Source: Spodoptera frugiperda
Lineage: Eukaryota; Arthropoda; Insecta; Lepidoptera; Noctuidae
Assembly (NCBI RefSeq): GCF_023101765.2
Contig: NC_064226.1
Span: forward strand, 1,170,001 to 1,234,000
Direction: 5' to 3'
Length of the DNA: 64,000 nt
Below the pieces are notes generated by a model that did no database searches, was not told the origin of the DNA, and worked only from the letters and a program-made list of their open reading frames with translations. Below are positions 10,294 through 21,928 of this stretch, in pieces; position 1 is the stretch's first letter, and each line of letters starts with the position of its first letter. The position numbers and the translations under genes are program-made.

Positions 10294-10978
10294 TTTATGA
10301 GTTGTTATTATTTCAAAAAACCTTTTATACGAATCCAGTAATCAAACAAGTTCAATTAGATATTTTTTTAAACCTTACCATGGCTTATGTACCTTATTGT
10401 TTCTTGCGAAAATCGAGCCTATAATATGTGAAAGAGCAAGTTTCCTAACAAATGATGTTCAAGACAGAACCAGTAAATCTGTGTTAAAGAATAAATAGTA
10501 ACAATCAAAGTCAATAGAAAAATCTAGTTATTTTCTCCGCAACAAATTCAGTACCTAAAGGAATGACAGCATTTTTACACATTTTCAAGAGATACGTTAT
10601 TGTTAGGGTCTCTCTTTTATTGTTCCAAAACAAATAAATATTAAACAAAGAATCGGGCCTTAGTCGGTATTTATTTAATGGAATGTAACAAATACCTTAC
10701 GTCGCGGGATTGTTCCACGCTCTTAACCTTACAATAATGTTCTTTGTACTCATAACTAAGATAAAAGTGAAACATTGAAATAATATCCTTTTATACGAAT
10801 TATTGAAGATAACCATTTGATTTTTATACATGCATTACTGACGGTCAGTTCGCTTTATGTGCTGCAGTGAAGCGCCCAATAAATGCTGGATATTACCCTC
10901 GTAACATATTATGGCGCTATTGTTTTGCAAAATATATTTTAAATTGTGTTTATTGTTGCGCTAGTTTTTTATTGCTCA
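10294..10978. other. AT-rich stretch, nothing recognised
   Basis: No gene or recognisable element was seen between the SINE copy and the Helitron copy. Confidence 0.4.
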
Positions 10979-11150
10979 CTAGCTTCTGCCAGCGGCTTCG
11001 CCCGCGTTTCCGTGGGATAATAGTTAGTACGTATACCCTGTCTGTATACCAAATTTTATCAAAATCCGTTCAGTAGTTTCAGTGTGATTGACGGACAAAC
11101 ATCGAAACATCCAAACAAACAAACTTTCACATTTATAATATTAAGTGTGA
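10979..11150 (-). mobile_element. Non-autonomous Helitron-like element
   Basis: Read on the - strand it begins A|TCACACTTAATATTATAAA and ends GCTAG|T, giving the A|TC...CTAG|T borders expected of Helitrons. A GC-rich segment GCGGGCGAAGCCGCTGGCAG lies just before the CTAG and can form an imperfect hairpin. Confidence 0.75.
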
Positions 11151-11234
11151 TAGACAAAATATAAAAAAGTGACATGGTGCACGTTATTCTATAAGATTAT
11201 TTTTTTTAAATTCGTTTTCTATCCGATACAAACA

Positions 11235-11350
11235 CCGGACCTGCGGACGGATTACCAGAGCTCCGGTTCGAAAAGTAGGAGGTGGTTTTTAGTCAGTAAG
11301 AGTCTGACATTTCCTCTGGACAGGATGATTTTTCCGCCTCAAAAAAATAA
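11235..11350 (+). repeat. SINE-like repeat, family 2 (copy 3, shortened)
   Basis: CCGGACCTGCGGACGGATTA, CCAGAGCTCCGGTTCGAAAA and GGTTTTTAGTCAGTAAGAGT are followed by GATGATTTTTCCGCCTC and a short A run. Part of the GGAGTAGGAAC and GGCGGGAG regions is missing. Confidence 0.7.
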
Positions 11351-11816
11351 GTCACGAATATCGTAGCCTACCGCCCAATTATAAAACCATACAATCAGTT
11401 ATTATTATCACAATTTAGAGATAGAACACCATAACACGACTAGACATTTCAAAACCGACCACTAAAACAGAAACTATCAAATAAATAACTGAACTGTGAC
11501 AATCCTGGAGTAACTACAGTTCCAACCCTTTGCCCTTCCGCCCTTTAATATTGGTAAAGTCAGTGCTTCGTAGTTTGTGTCCGATATTGCGAGTCAATAT
11601 CCTAAGATCGCATCGCCCGTTACTCGGTCACTTGGTCAAAGGACCTGTGCTGCCATTTTGATATTGCAAATAGTTTATTTATTGACTTCAATGGAATTTT
11701 ACAATCTGGTTGCTATTGCATTGCAGTTCGAAATAGCGGTACGATACTGTTGTTAAGGAATTGTGTTAATTTGTCAAATAACATGACAATAAAAACGTAA
11801 TATCTTTGTTCTGTAC

Positions 11817-11956
11817 CCTTAGTACGAGTTTGCTTTACGTTAAACGAAAACGAAACGAGAACGCGTTCGGCGCCGTGATTGGTCGGCGCGAATGAACCAA
11901 CCAATCAGGTTGCGGAACGCGCTCTTCGTTAAACATTAAATAAACTCGTATTAAGG
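11817..11956. mobile_element. Palindromic MITE, AGTACGAGTTTGC family (copy 1)
   Basis: The left end CCTTAGTACGAGTTTGCTTT and the right end AAATAAACTCGTATTAAGG are inverted counterparts. The core keeps TGATTGGTCGGCGCGAATGA and ACCAACCAATCAGG, shared with the second copy at 60936-61089. No ORF is inside. Confidence 0.8.
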
Positions 11957-12299
11957 CCTCTATTACATCTGCATTTATTCGAGAACAGTAGTTTTATTAC
12001 AATATGGAGAGAATAATACGACAAAGCGTATTTTTTGCAGAATATAGAAGCAAACTATCACAAGTTTCCTGGAATCTCTTTGTGTTATTATACGTTTACT
12101 GAGCTTTATCCCTTTTTGTACATTTATTTAAAATGGAATAGTTAGTTAGTTGTGTTATTTAACAGAATACAAAATAAGTAAGCTTTGTTTTTTATTTGGA
12201 AAGATGTGTGCTATAGATGCGTGCTTTGGATGGCTTCCCTACTATCGATACATCGAATACTCGAGCTGCGCGTCTTCCTCGCACAGCTACTTTGCAGCA

Positions 12300-12445
12300 G
12301 CGCATCTTCATAGCACATCTTACTCACACAGCTACATATCTTGATATCAATGGAAACAGTCACATAGTTTCGCATCTTCATAGTATAGCTTAGTATCATT
12401 GGCAACGGTCACATAGTTTCAAATCTTCGTAGCATAGCTATATAT
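12300..12445 (+). repeat. Imperfect tandem repeat, unit about 50-70 bp
   Basis: CGCATCTTCATAGCACATCT, CGCATCTTCATAGTATAGCT and AATCTTCGTAGCATAGCTA start successive units. Two of the units end with GTCACATAGTTT after GGAAAC or GGCAAC. Confidence 0.7.
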
Positions 12446-12829
12446 AAGTTTTTAAACTGACATGGTCACTAACTTACGACCAGCTATATAGCTATCTCTG
12501 ATGGTACAACACCCTTACGTTGTAAATTAATAACCATAATTCAAAACCTCTTAATCGATCTAAATTAACAGAGCCCTTATCAGTCAAAAATCGATCTTAA
12601 TCCAAATATATAAGATTGAGATTGGTTAGTAATTTCGGTCGTAAGTCGACCTTTATCGGATTATTGCAGCCATCATTCTTGACTAATTGCACTTTAAACT
12701 TTATCGCTTTTAAGTCGTATTTTATTTTATCGATATAATTATAGTAGAAATACTGTCATTGGCTAGTTGTTGTGAACTAGCATTCTTGACCAATATGTGG
12801 TTAATTTATTATTGTAAAAGGGTCAATCT

Positions 12830-12960
12830 CCGAAACGGGGGTATTTGTGTGATTACTCTGGCGCTTTTCAGATATCATTATTTTCAATGAGACACATAAT
12901 TACCATTAAATATCTATATCTAAAAAGCACCACGAATACGCCTGTTTTGAAGATTGACCC
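12830..12960. mobile_element. MITE with GGGTCAATCT terminal inverted repeats
   Basis: The left end GGGTCAATCTCCGAAACGGG and the right end TGTTTTGAAGATTGACCC are inverted repeats with a few mismatches, and the similarity continues inward through GTATT and CTTTT-AGATAT blocks. The element is 131 bp and has no ORF. AAAA flanks both ends, so a target duplication is not diagnostic. Confidence 0.75.
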
Positions 12961-13134
12961 AAAAATTAATGTGTAGACCATAAGTCGGTAGACCAATCTG
13001 TTAAGACTATAAATAGCCACATATCTTAGTTTTTTTATAAGTCATTCAGAAGAGACCAAATCCCTAAACAAATTTAAATAAAACCATTGACTAGTTCCCC
13101 ATGTCTAGTCATCTTCACAATATCTATCACAGTG

Positions 13135-13280
13135 AAGTGTGAGGCGGAGAGACAAACGCGTCGCGCTCGACTCGCGACTGCGACTAATTGCTCGCGATAA
13201 TTGCGCAACCGCCGCCTTCCGGGCGCTCGGCGCGTGCCTCCCCTTGCATCCGCTCCCGACGGGTGTGCAGGAAAGAAAGG
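13135..13280 (+). promoter_or_regulatory. CpG-rich block, candidate promoter or enhancer
   Basis: The segment is much richer in G+C and CpG than its surroundings (CGTCGCGCTCGACTCGCGAC; GCGCTCGGCGCGTGCC). It ends right before an ATG with a good context and a short membrane-like ORF. It shows no repeat relationship to other parts of the window. A promoter role is inference. Confidence 0.3.
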
Positions 13281-13427
13281 ATGTGTCGCTGCTGCAAAGG
13301 GCTGAGGATTTATTGCAGATTTTATATTTTTATTTTCATGGGAGTTCTGGTTTTATTCTTGTACATATTAACTAGTGACTACATTAGGAATAGGTTCAGC
13401 ACATTACGTATACGACGAATTAAATAA
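13281..13427 (+). CDS. Candidate 48-residue single-pass membrane micropeptide (unknown)
   Basis: I do not recognise this product. The ATG has A at -3 and follows a CpG-rich block. The translation starts MCRCCKGLRIYC, which is Cys- and basic-rich, then has one hydrophobic segment at about residues 14-30 (FYIFIFMGVLVLFLYIL) and ends with a basic tail (RFSTLRIRRIK). AATAAA motifs overlap or follow the stop codon (13424-13440). The pattern fits a small membrane peptide with a juxtamembrane Cys cluster, but chance or an unspliced intron cannot be excluded. The frame is open upstream, so the start is uncertain. Confidence 0.2.
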   Translation: MCRCCKGLRIYCRFYIFIFMGVLVLFLYILTSDYIRNRFSTLRIRRIK

Positions 13428-13561
13428 ATCATAATAAAAAAATCTGTATAAATCTAATGTCGCCTCTTGTTAACAAATAAAATTATCTTAAAAATAATAT
13501 TTTTCTTCTAATCAAAATAGTGACGAAAATTAAAACAGTTTTTAATATAATAATATCTTAA

Positions 13562-14420
13562 TCTATACATAGTATAAAACAAAGTCGCCCATTTTGTCTG
13601 TAGTCCCTTCGTATGCATAAAACTTTAAAACTACGCAACGGATTTTGATGCGGTTTTCACTAATAGAAAGAGTATTTTCTCCGACAGGTTTTTATATATA
13701 ATTGAAATACATTGAAACTATATTAGCTGAGTTATAGCGATTTATGTCCAAGAAGTCAGAAAAAAATCTAATTGAAGATTGCATTTGTGCGTGCGCCGCT
13801 TATACCGTTGGATACAAGTAAGAACAATGTATAGCAAAAACATTGGTCTTTATTAGTTCTACAAAAAAGTCCGCGATGACATATATCCAGCTTTTTTATT
13901 TAAGTCACAAAAACTACTTTTCTGTATTAAAAAAACATTTAATTCGTTGGGTGATGTTTAACTGGTGATATAACCAATAATACATATATCCTTATCATAA
14001 TAAGTAAGTTCATCATCACGAGCATTTAATTTAGATTATTTTTGCAGTTTACAGTGTGTTATTTAGACATATAGTTTAGGAGATATCACGATATTAGTAT
14101 TGCGGCACGGTACGGGCCGGCCGCGGCGGCGGGGGCAGCGTCCCTATAAATAATATTAAAAAGTAGGTACTACGACTTTGATCTATACATATAAGACAAA
14201 AAAAATCTGTACATTACTTAAATATTTTTTCCAAAAACTGATAGGGGGGGCGATCAAAGAAGAGTCACAGAAACAAAAAAACATTTTAATATTTTAAACG
14301 CGGTTAAGGGAAAGAGAAGTTATTGTGAATTGAAAATTAGTATCCAATATGTGTTGGTGCGTTGACTGTATTTGTCGAAGTAGCGGGATACACGCAAACG
14401 AAGTTGCGCGGGTCAGCTAG
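13562..14420 (+). mobile_element. Helitron-like composite with two possible 5' ends and one 3' end
   Basis: The outer 5' end is A|TCTATACATAGTATAAAAC at 13562, followed by ACTACGCAACGGATTTTGAT. A second 5' border, A|TCTATACATATAAGAC, lies at 14182. The single 3' border is GCGCGGGTCAGCTAG|T at 14420. The inner span of 239 bp alone has perfect A|TC...CTAG|T borders. The region between the two 5' ends contains a GC-rich patch near 14103-14142. Confidence 0.65.
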
Positions 14421-16055
14421 TACAGTATATGAGAATATTGGACAGTATTCAAATAATATTTATTTCAGTACTTTAATTATTTATTTAGTTCAGAGAACCA
14501 CATTTAAGTCTCGTAACATAATTAAAATACGTGTAACATTGATATTGTTAATAAAAATGAATTACGGCCGAGCCTTAATTCATTTACCAATTAAAAACAA
14601 GGTTTAATTTCCATTTTTAATTTGTCAAAATTATTAAAATTTACGGCCTTTCGGCCTTCGCAGAACAATAAATTATTGTAATATCTTAGCTGGGAGAATT
14701 TCTGGTATTATTACGCGAAGTGCTCCAGTACATTGTGGTGAATAAATGTAAGGAATTAAGTTTGGTGTTAGTGGTTCTTGCATAATAATTTGAGACCGCG
14801 ATGAAGCCTGCCTGCCGGGCGGCCGCGAGCGCCATTTTACCGCCGCGCTACGATTTACACCACACTTTCTTTATGCATGCCTGAATGTATAATGTTTTAA
14901 AAGGTTTCGTTCCCATCACTTTTCTTTAAAGTTTTATATTTTAATCTGATGTATGTGTTAAAAATGCGGCTTCAGCGAGTCCCGAGTGGCTGCTCGAGTA
15001 GGTACGGCAAACAAGTTACGAGCGCACCGACTTCCCCCGGGTCTCTCCACAATGGCCACGGACATGAAATATTCATGAATGTCTAAAAAATATGCAAAAC
15101 CTTTGTGCATATCTTATTGACGCTTCATTAAGCATTACTAATAAGCAGACGTAGCGGGGTATCACCATAAACACACCGTTGAGACCGCGACCCTGCCCTC
15201 GAAATATTTTTCCTATAAGTACCTAGAGGGCAGCTCCCGAGGGTATTTGCTTATGATAATGATCTGATGAATATTCAAGCACCCTGAAGCTTCACTTGCG
15301 TACGGCATTATAATTATGGGCTGCGCATTAATTTTGTTTTGCTTATTGTTGCCGATTTAGTTTTGGAAAATGTAAGGACGAACTTTGTACTGATAGTGTG
15401 ACGTATAGCGTTGTTGATAACGAGGACAAAGTTGGCTGATTAGATAGCTGTTTAGGCTGTCTACGTCTCCAGGGCTCCGGATGACAACACCCTATATACG
15501 TCATTCGCTGTTATTTATACACCCGATAGGCGTACGCTAAAATGGCTACAGAATTTCTAAAAACCTATTCGATCCTTACTTTCATGTAGGTATAAATAAT
15601 TCTATTTTTATTGGGTGCTTAAAGGAAAATACACTTTATGCGGGACACATTCGGTTCAACATTGTGGGATTCAAAGCTTCATTAACATGTTTAATTTTAT
15701 GACTATTTTAAGCTTTCCTTTTGTAATTATCTTTGGTACTTGAATGAGACAGGGATTTGGAAGTATGTATATGTATAATTTTCTACTGTTGCTTAATTTC
15801 TTTTTTATTTTATATTTTCTACCTACTGTCCGTGAGTGCGCACTGCAGGAACTTACTCGTATGTATTAATGAAAACTTATATAATAACAAATCGATAGAT
15901 TTTCAACTTTATTACATAGTAGTTACATCCCAAGTTTCCTACTAATTTTCGATTTTATTACATAACAATGAAACTGACTATGTGTTAGAGTAATGTTCAA
16001 GAATTAGTTTGGAATACAGTTGTGCTATGCAGATACTGCAATATATGTAGTATTC
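14421..16055. other. Intronic stretch with small CpG-rich patches
   Basis: No gene is recognised. A CpG-rich patch (GGGCGGCCGCGAGCGCC) lies near 14818-14834, and a GC-richer unique block spans about 15180-15310. Both could be regulatory, but nothing in them proves it. Confidence 0.35.
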
Positions 16056-16233
16056 CACCTTACTAATTTTATAAATGCGAAAGTCTGTGAGTTTGTGTGT
16101 ATATTTGTTACTCAATTACGTCAAAACGGCTAAAGGGATCGAGAAGAAATTTGGAACATGGGTAGATTATGGTCTGGAATAACACATAGGCTACATACTT
16201 TTTATCCCACGGTAACGCAGGCGAAACTGCTGG
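16056..16233 (+). mobile_element. Helitron-like fragment (CTTACTAATTTTATAAATG type)
   Basis: CTTACTAATTTTATAAATGC begins the copy. AAAACGGCTAAAGGGATCGA and GGTCTGGAATAACACATAGG follow, and GCAGGCGAAACTGCTGG ends it. The 3' CTAG is degraded to CTGG. The same order is seen at 17156 and 54661. Confidence 0.7.
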
Positions 16234-17155
16234 TATATATATTTATAAATGTACAGTTTTGCAAAGGCTCAGAAACATAATTTGAAATGCTTTGTTAAAA
16301 TAACTAAACAAGGAATGTTTAGTTAGTTGTTCAAATATTTCACTTAAGCCGCGACTCATTTACAACGGCTGCGGTTCAAGTCAGATCGCACTGCGGTCTC
16401 TATGCTCACGGCCAAACATATATATTGTATACTATGTATATATTGTATATAACTCTCTGTACATACATACATATTCAGTGAGTATCGTATATACAGGCTT
16501 ATGATATAAAGACTTATAAATATTTAACTTAGTAGTACTTATAATAAATAGTTATCAAACTGCCTCGTTGGTCAAAAATAATATAATCATTGGTTGGTTA
16601 TAGAATCAACCATTGATTTTTTTACTAATTACAAAATATATTAATACATGTTAAAAAACATATAATTTAATATGACAATATATGGCTACAGTCTCTATAT
16701 ACTTGTATGTTGATGATTTTGATCTCCAAATACATATGTTCATTATTTATGTAATTCAGTTTATTAATATATAAATAAATTAAATGGGACAGCTTTAATA
16801 TTTCACATATTGCCACCGGCAATCTAATTTATAAACACTATTGTTCAATCATAACTCCATGCGATTTAACATGTATTGTGTAAAGTTAGAAACTGGTCAC
16901 GAGATAATTATTATACTAGTGTCGGTTTGTCAATACCAATAATTTATATAAATATAAATGTAATTTTCACTATGAAATTACAAGTTATTAAATATTCTTT
17001 AACATGACTGCTGGGCAAGCTAAACATGGTTTAGCTGCTTTCTATGCACTGTATTTTGTATCATATAATGGGGCTGTCATGTTCCTATTAGGAAAAAAAG
17101 CCCTAATAAAAATTTTGATTAAAAAAAATGACTGCTAAAAGTGAAACGCTTATTA

Positions 17156-17335
17156 TCCTACTAACATTATAAATGCGAAATTTTGTGAGTATGTATGTTT
17201 GTTACTCTTTCACGCAAAAACTACTTAAGGGATCAGGATGAAATTTGGAATAGGGATAGATTACGGTCTAGAATAACACATAGGCTACTTTTTATCTTAC
17301 GGGAACGTGGGCAAAGCCGTTGAAGCAGGAGGTAG
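17156..17335 (+). mobile_element. Helitron-like element (CCTACTAACATTATAAATG type)
   Basis: The 5' border is A|TCCTACTAACATTATAAA. TTTGTTACTCTTTCACGC, GGTCTAGAATAACACATAGG and GGGAACGTGGGCAAAGCC follow. The 3' terminus is degraded (GTAG|T). Confidence 0.75.
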
Positions 17336-19865
17336 TTTAGAAATATAAATATGTATACATACAAAGATCCTAATAATTTACATCAGCAGTACGTCAGTAC
17401 GGCAGTCCGCTACTGATCTATTTGCCTTTTCTACATAAGAGAGGTTTGGTCTAATATCCTTGCTTGGCAGTTGGGTTAGAGATAAAGTGCTGCTCGGTTT
17501 TTATTTATTGTTTAATCTTTTAGTAGGCTACTGTCTACTGTGTCATCCGCGAAAAGAGTAGTGAGAAATAGATTAGGTTTCGTTAAAACTTGTAACGAAA
17601 CAAATCATCACTAATTCATTAATGAATAAAATATTAGAGTTTAACTCACAAGATTATATAACGTGCCCATTAGGACCATTTTAACGATGTCTCTTTGAAG
17701 ATGATCACTCGCTGCTAAAAGTTACGGAAGCACTGGACTCCTGGTCTTTTTGCGCGATTTAAATCGGACCAAAGGACCAGAACTTCCACACTTACTAAAG
17801 AAATTTAAAAACTCCTTTGTCGGATATTGTCGAGCAGGATTAAATTGTACCTAGAACTGTCTGTTTGTTTGTCTACAGAAGTAATGGAGCGATGCTTTTA
17901 ATGGAGTATTATGAGTTAATTAATTCCTTTGACTTTACACTGAGATACTCGCTGATTAACTTTGTAGTACAATAGCTGCTCCTATTTATTATATAGTTTA
18001 TAATATTCTGCTTTTGTTGTTCTCACGACTAGAATAAAATAAAGGAATGTTTTATACGAACTAGTTTTTACCCTGACATGTATATTAGGTATACGGTACA
18101 CATTTTATATGACATAATATTTTACAGACTAGAATAATAACTGTTCCAGTTTAGTCATAAAGATACAACATTTTTTTACGCAGCCATCCAAAAAATTCGC
18201 TGAGCACTGTACACAAACACAATACATAGTATATGTGTAGTCTGGTGCTGTGACCCCGGCCGGGCAGACTATGAATATGAGCCAGATTACCCCGAGTTTG
18301 ATAACTAGCTTTGTTGTTTTAGGTATTTAGAATATTAATGTTGTTTTTGTAAAGTTTAATTACCGCGAACTTTGTTTATTTCGACATCGTTATCTTTAAA
18401 TGGGTCAGCAGGTACAATTATTTTAGTGAAAACTTTCAAATTGAAAGGTTGAAATAATTGTACAGGCAATTATCGACTATAATTTTAACTAGCTTCGTAG
18501 AATTCAAATCAAATTCTCCTCCGCCCGCTCACGTAGTCGGTGACGGGCTCGGTCCGCTCCACCGAATGTTCACGTGTAATTGAATTTTATATCAAGCTGC
18601 TACCTGGTACTTTAAAGTACCTAAAAGATTAATGTTTAATAATGTCTAAAACTCGGTCGGAGGCGATTTCGAATTCATTTAGTACCAGATAGCATTCTGT
18701 TAGAGCTGAGTTGGTCCTTTGAGACGGAGCTGGAATTTGGGTCGAAGATTCATAACTGTCAACTGACAAACGTATGTAATAACTTGAACGAGGAGCTTAA
18801 TATTTTCGCGGCTGATTATCTATATACCGTAATACATAGAGAGGCCTCGTAAGAGCACGGGAGTTATTTACACGACTCGATAATCCTCGGCAATCCGTAG
18901 AAACATTAGTGTGTAACCTTTAAGCCGACACTAGTGACCGATGTGCTGGGATAAACCTCGCCGGCCCGTGTTTGTGTTTCTGTCTGTTTGTCCAAGTTGT
19001 TTGTTCAAATATCTGAGTGTATTGTGTACTGGTAGGAGATATTACATCGTTTCAATCGTCCTTATTGCGGAGTGATTTAGGCGCTGCTTTATTGATGACT
19101 GTCTATTTGAGGAGTGTTCTATTTATTTATAGCTTAACGCTGTTGTCTCTTGATACTAGTTCGCTGTCTCGCGTATATTTTATCTTTGATGTTTAACAGA
19201 AAGCCATAAATACGGATGGTCTATTTATATCATCAAGGTTTCGCAGTATCATCTGAAGCTTTAATTAAGTTACGTAAGCAGATTACATGATTCTCTTAAT
19301 TATCACAAATTACCCTAGTTATTGAATACTCTAATTATAAAGAACACTTTTTATATAAAGTGAATAAGTACTTTCTAAGTGTTCGTGCTTCATCTTCGGC
19401 GACATCTTCGCTTTGCCGTCCTGGCAGTAAGCGGGTTGGTGGCTAAACGCATACTTATTAACGTTAAAAAAATATATAATTGTCGGTTCCTCCAACCCAT
19501 TCTTCTTCTCTAAAACCGAGTCATAACAATGCAGTTGTTTTTATGACCGTCTAAAAATTACCGCCCGTCAACTTGAATTTCAATTAGAATGGCTTATATA
19601 ACTTTATGTTTGTTCGTTCGTTTGTTTGCCCCGTGGGGTTGATAATTTGTTCCCTCTACAACTTTAATTTGAACAAAGTTTCGGGAGCGCACTGTAGGGG
19701 GCGACGTTGTTTTTATGCTTTATGGCAGCTTGTACAATTAGTTGAAGGGTTGGAGGTGCAACTGAATGATACTGTTTATCCTATTTCCTATTAATATTAT
19801 AGCTACTATACTTTACTAGAATTTTTTTTATAACTTCTTATTTTTTTAAACTTTGCCCCTCATTA
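17336..19865. other. AT-rich intronic stretch, no gene seen
   Basis: A CpG-richer block (TCCGCCCGCTCACGTAGTCG) lies near 18518-18575, and a strong hairpin is listed separately at 18412. No coding frame is convincing. Confidence 0.4.
18412..18463. repeat. Inverted repeat / hairpin
   Basis: GTACAATTATTT at the left pairs with AAATAATTGTAC at the right, and ACTTTCAA/TTGAAAGGT pair inside, so the whole 52 bp can fold with one internal bulge. Confidence 0.75.
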
Positions 19866-19979
19866 GGCTTGTCTCCTGTGTCGTGGGTGCGTTTACAAAC
19901 ATACAATTTCACATGGACATGACACCCAGATTCGAAACAATAATTTGTGGATCACACAAAGAGTTGCTGCGTGCGGGAC
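19866..19979 (-). mobile_element. tRNA-derived SINE fragment (antisense)
   Basis: TTTACAAACATACAATTTCA, GACACCCAGATTCGAAACAA and GATCACACAAAGAGTTGCTG follow the order of the copies at 10136 (same orientation) and 26609 (opposite). The tRNA-like head is missing because the match stops at GTGCGGGA. Confidence 0.7.
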
Positions 19980-20092
19980 TTTCACGCAAAGAGTAACGAT
20001 TGAAAGATGATAGATTATAGTCTGGAATAGCAGGAAAGCCACTTTTTACATGGAATAACATGGCGTGGGTGAAATAACTGACATACACTGCT
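19980..20092 (+). mobile_element. Helitron-like internal fragment fused to the SINE remnant
   Basis: CTTTCACGCAAAGAGTAACG, TAGATTATAGTCTGGAATAG and GGCGTGGGTGAAATAACT match the middle and 3' part of the elements at 16056 and 17156. The 5' part is absent and the match starts exactly where the SINE match ends. Confidence 0.55.
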
Positions 20093-20506
20093 ACAGAATA
20101 ATTTCTCTGCCCACTTCAATTCGCTGTTTATCAATATTGATGTTATTTTGCGGCCAAATGCTATATTTATTAAGTCATGTTTGCAGTTCTCGCAAAATGA
20201 AAATCGAAATACTTATGGATCCATGAAAAAAGTAAACGTTTATTTAACGATCAATTTTACATACATTTAATCAATGTAACCACTTACCACCGTGTATCGC
20301 TTGATATGACTGGGACTTGAAAACTAGTTGAACTTATACTGTAGCTGTATTGAATATGTTACGATTTTATTTAATTCCATGTGTTTTATATGCATAATCT
20401 ATCCATACAATTAACATTGTCAAAATATGGGTATGGAATAACGCAGTATTTATATTATAATTTTCGTGACACACACTAATTTAATGATAACGTTTTTTGG
20501 CTTAAT

Positions 20507-20656
20507 CATGTAATTATTTTACGAGGAAGTCGACTAGTTTTAAGTCATGCCAAAGGCTCATATTTAGCAGCAGCGCGATAGTCGCGGAATACTGGTCATG
20601 AATATGAACCTCTAACATGGTTCTAAACTAGTTACTTAAAACATAATTATGTAATG
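20507..20656. mobile_element. Foldback element, GCAGCGCGATAGTCGC family (copy 1)
   Basis: The left arm CGACTAGTTTTAAGTCATGC followed by GGCTCATATT is mirrored by the right arm AATATGAACC...CATGGTTCTAAACTAGT around the core AGCAGCGCGATAGTCGCGG. The second copy at 40677-40855 keeps the core and the right arm. Confidence 0.75.
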
Positions 20657-20691
20657 TTATAACCATGCTTTCCGATATTGTCTATAATAAA

Positions 20692-20882
20692 CTAGCAACC
20701 CGCCCCAGCTTCGCATGGGTGCAATGGTGTAATTTTGCATGTATTATACATATAATAAAAGATTCTCTCGAATCTTTCGGAGAAACCGCATCAAAATCCG
20801 TTGCGTGGTTTTAAAGATTTGCCTAAGCATGCAAAGGGACATAGGGACAGAGAAAGCGACTTTGTTTTGTATTATATAGTGA
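20692..20882 (-). mobile_element. Non-autonomous Helitron-like element, 191 bp
   Basis: On the - strand it starts A|TCACTATATAATACAAAAC, continues AAAGTCGCTTTCTCTGTCC and GCAACGGATTTTGATGCGGT, and ends GCGGGTTGCTAG|T. Both Helitron borders are intact. It is related to the 5' part of the element at 13562. Confidence 0.8.
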
Positions 20883-21257
20883 TAATCTGTATCTCTTTAA
20901 TAATTAAGTCTAAACTTCCCCTCTATAACCTTAGATTCTTAGCTAAATTAATCCTATATACCAGTTAACCACAGAAATATCTTAGCCGGGGTCTTCCCAA
21001 GTATTTGAAGATTTCGCACAAAGCGATTGATATCTTCCGACGAAATTTATTTTACCTAGTAGTTCAGTTAATTTAATAAATTATGTATACAACCTCCTTT
21101 AGTTTCTAAGAAAGCTGCGACCTTATCTCGTGACAAGAGTTACGAATTTAATGACTTTTGGCGTCTAGATTTCTATCTAGAATTTAAATCGGTACATGGT
21201 AATTATCAAGGTGCCTAGGATCTAGGTACTAGATTTTACCCGCGGCTGACGATGATT
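20883..21257. other. AT-rich stretch, nothing recognised
   Basis: No gene or terminal-repeat element was identified. Confidence 0.4.
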
Positions 21258-21414
21258 GCGTACCTGCAGACTGCCAAATGGTTACCTGGAGTCCGGGTCG
21301 AAAAGCAGGGGTAGGAACGGGGTGGTTTTAAGGGTCAATAAGAGTTTTAAAACTCCCTCTCGCCTCACCCAAGGCAGAGAAGTCATAGAATGATCTTCCC
21401 CCACAAAAAAAAAC
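21258..21414 (+). repeat. SINE-like repeat, family 2 (copy 4)
   Basis: TGCGTACCTGCAGACTGCC, TCGAAAAGCAGGGGTAGGAA and CGCCTCACCCAAGGCAGAGA are followed by TGATCTTCCCCCACAAAAAA, with an A-rich 3' end. Confidence 0.8.
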
Positions 21415-21928
21415 TGACGATGATGTCATATGAATAAAGTATTTAAGTATTGATGTTGTACTACGCACTTCGGAATTAGTAATGCTTTCAAACTACCAAC
21501 TTTAATAGGTACAGACTAAGGTCTTCTAAATACATTTAAAATCTACGTCGCAATAACACAAAATGAAATAAAAAGATTCTAGCATCGAAAACGTAAAATA
21601 AAATTGGTGTTGCCTGATTGAATATTGTTAAATTGTCGCTTGTCATGGAAATTGTGTTGTCACATCGAAAAACGTCGTTTATTTAATATTATTCATACAC
21701 ATGGCTGATTTAAAAGACTTTGTTCTGAATTATTAGTGATTGCCGAGAGGGAATTTTATATAGGTATTTCTCTACGGCGTCTTGATTACGTTGCCAATTA
21801 TTTAGCAACAGGGACGTTAGTCGTCAGTTTACTCACTTAAAATATGAAAATAAGAAGAGAGATCGATTCATATACTGAAATGTGTATCCAATTATGTATA
21901 TCTCTATAAACATTCAGAAATTATTACA

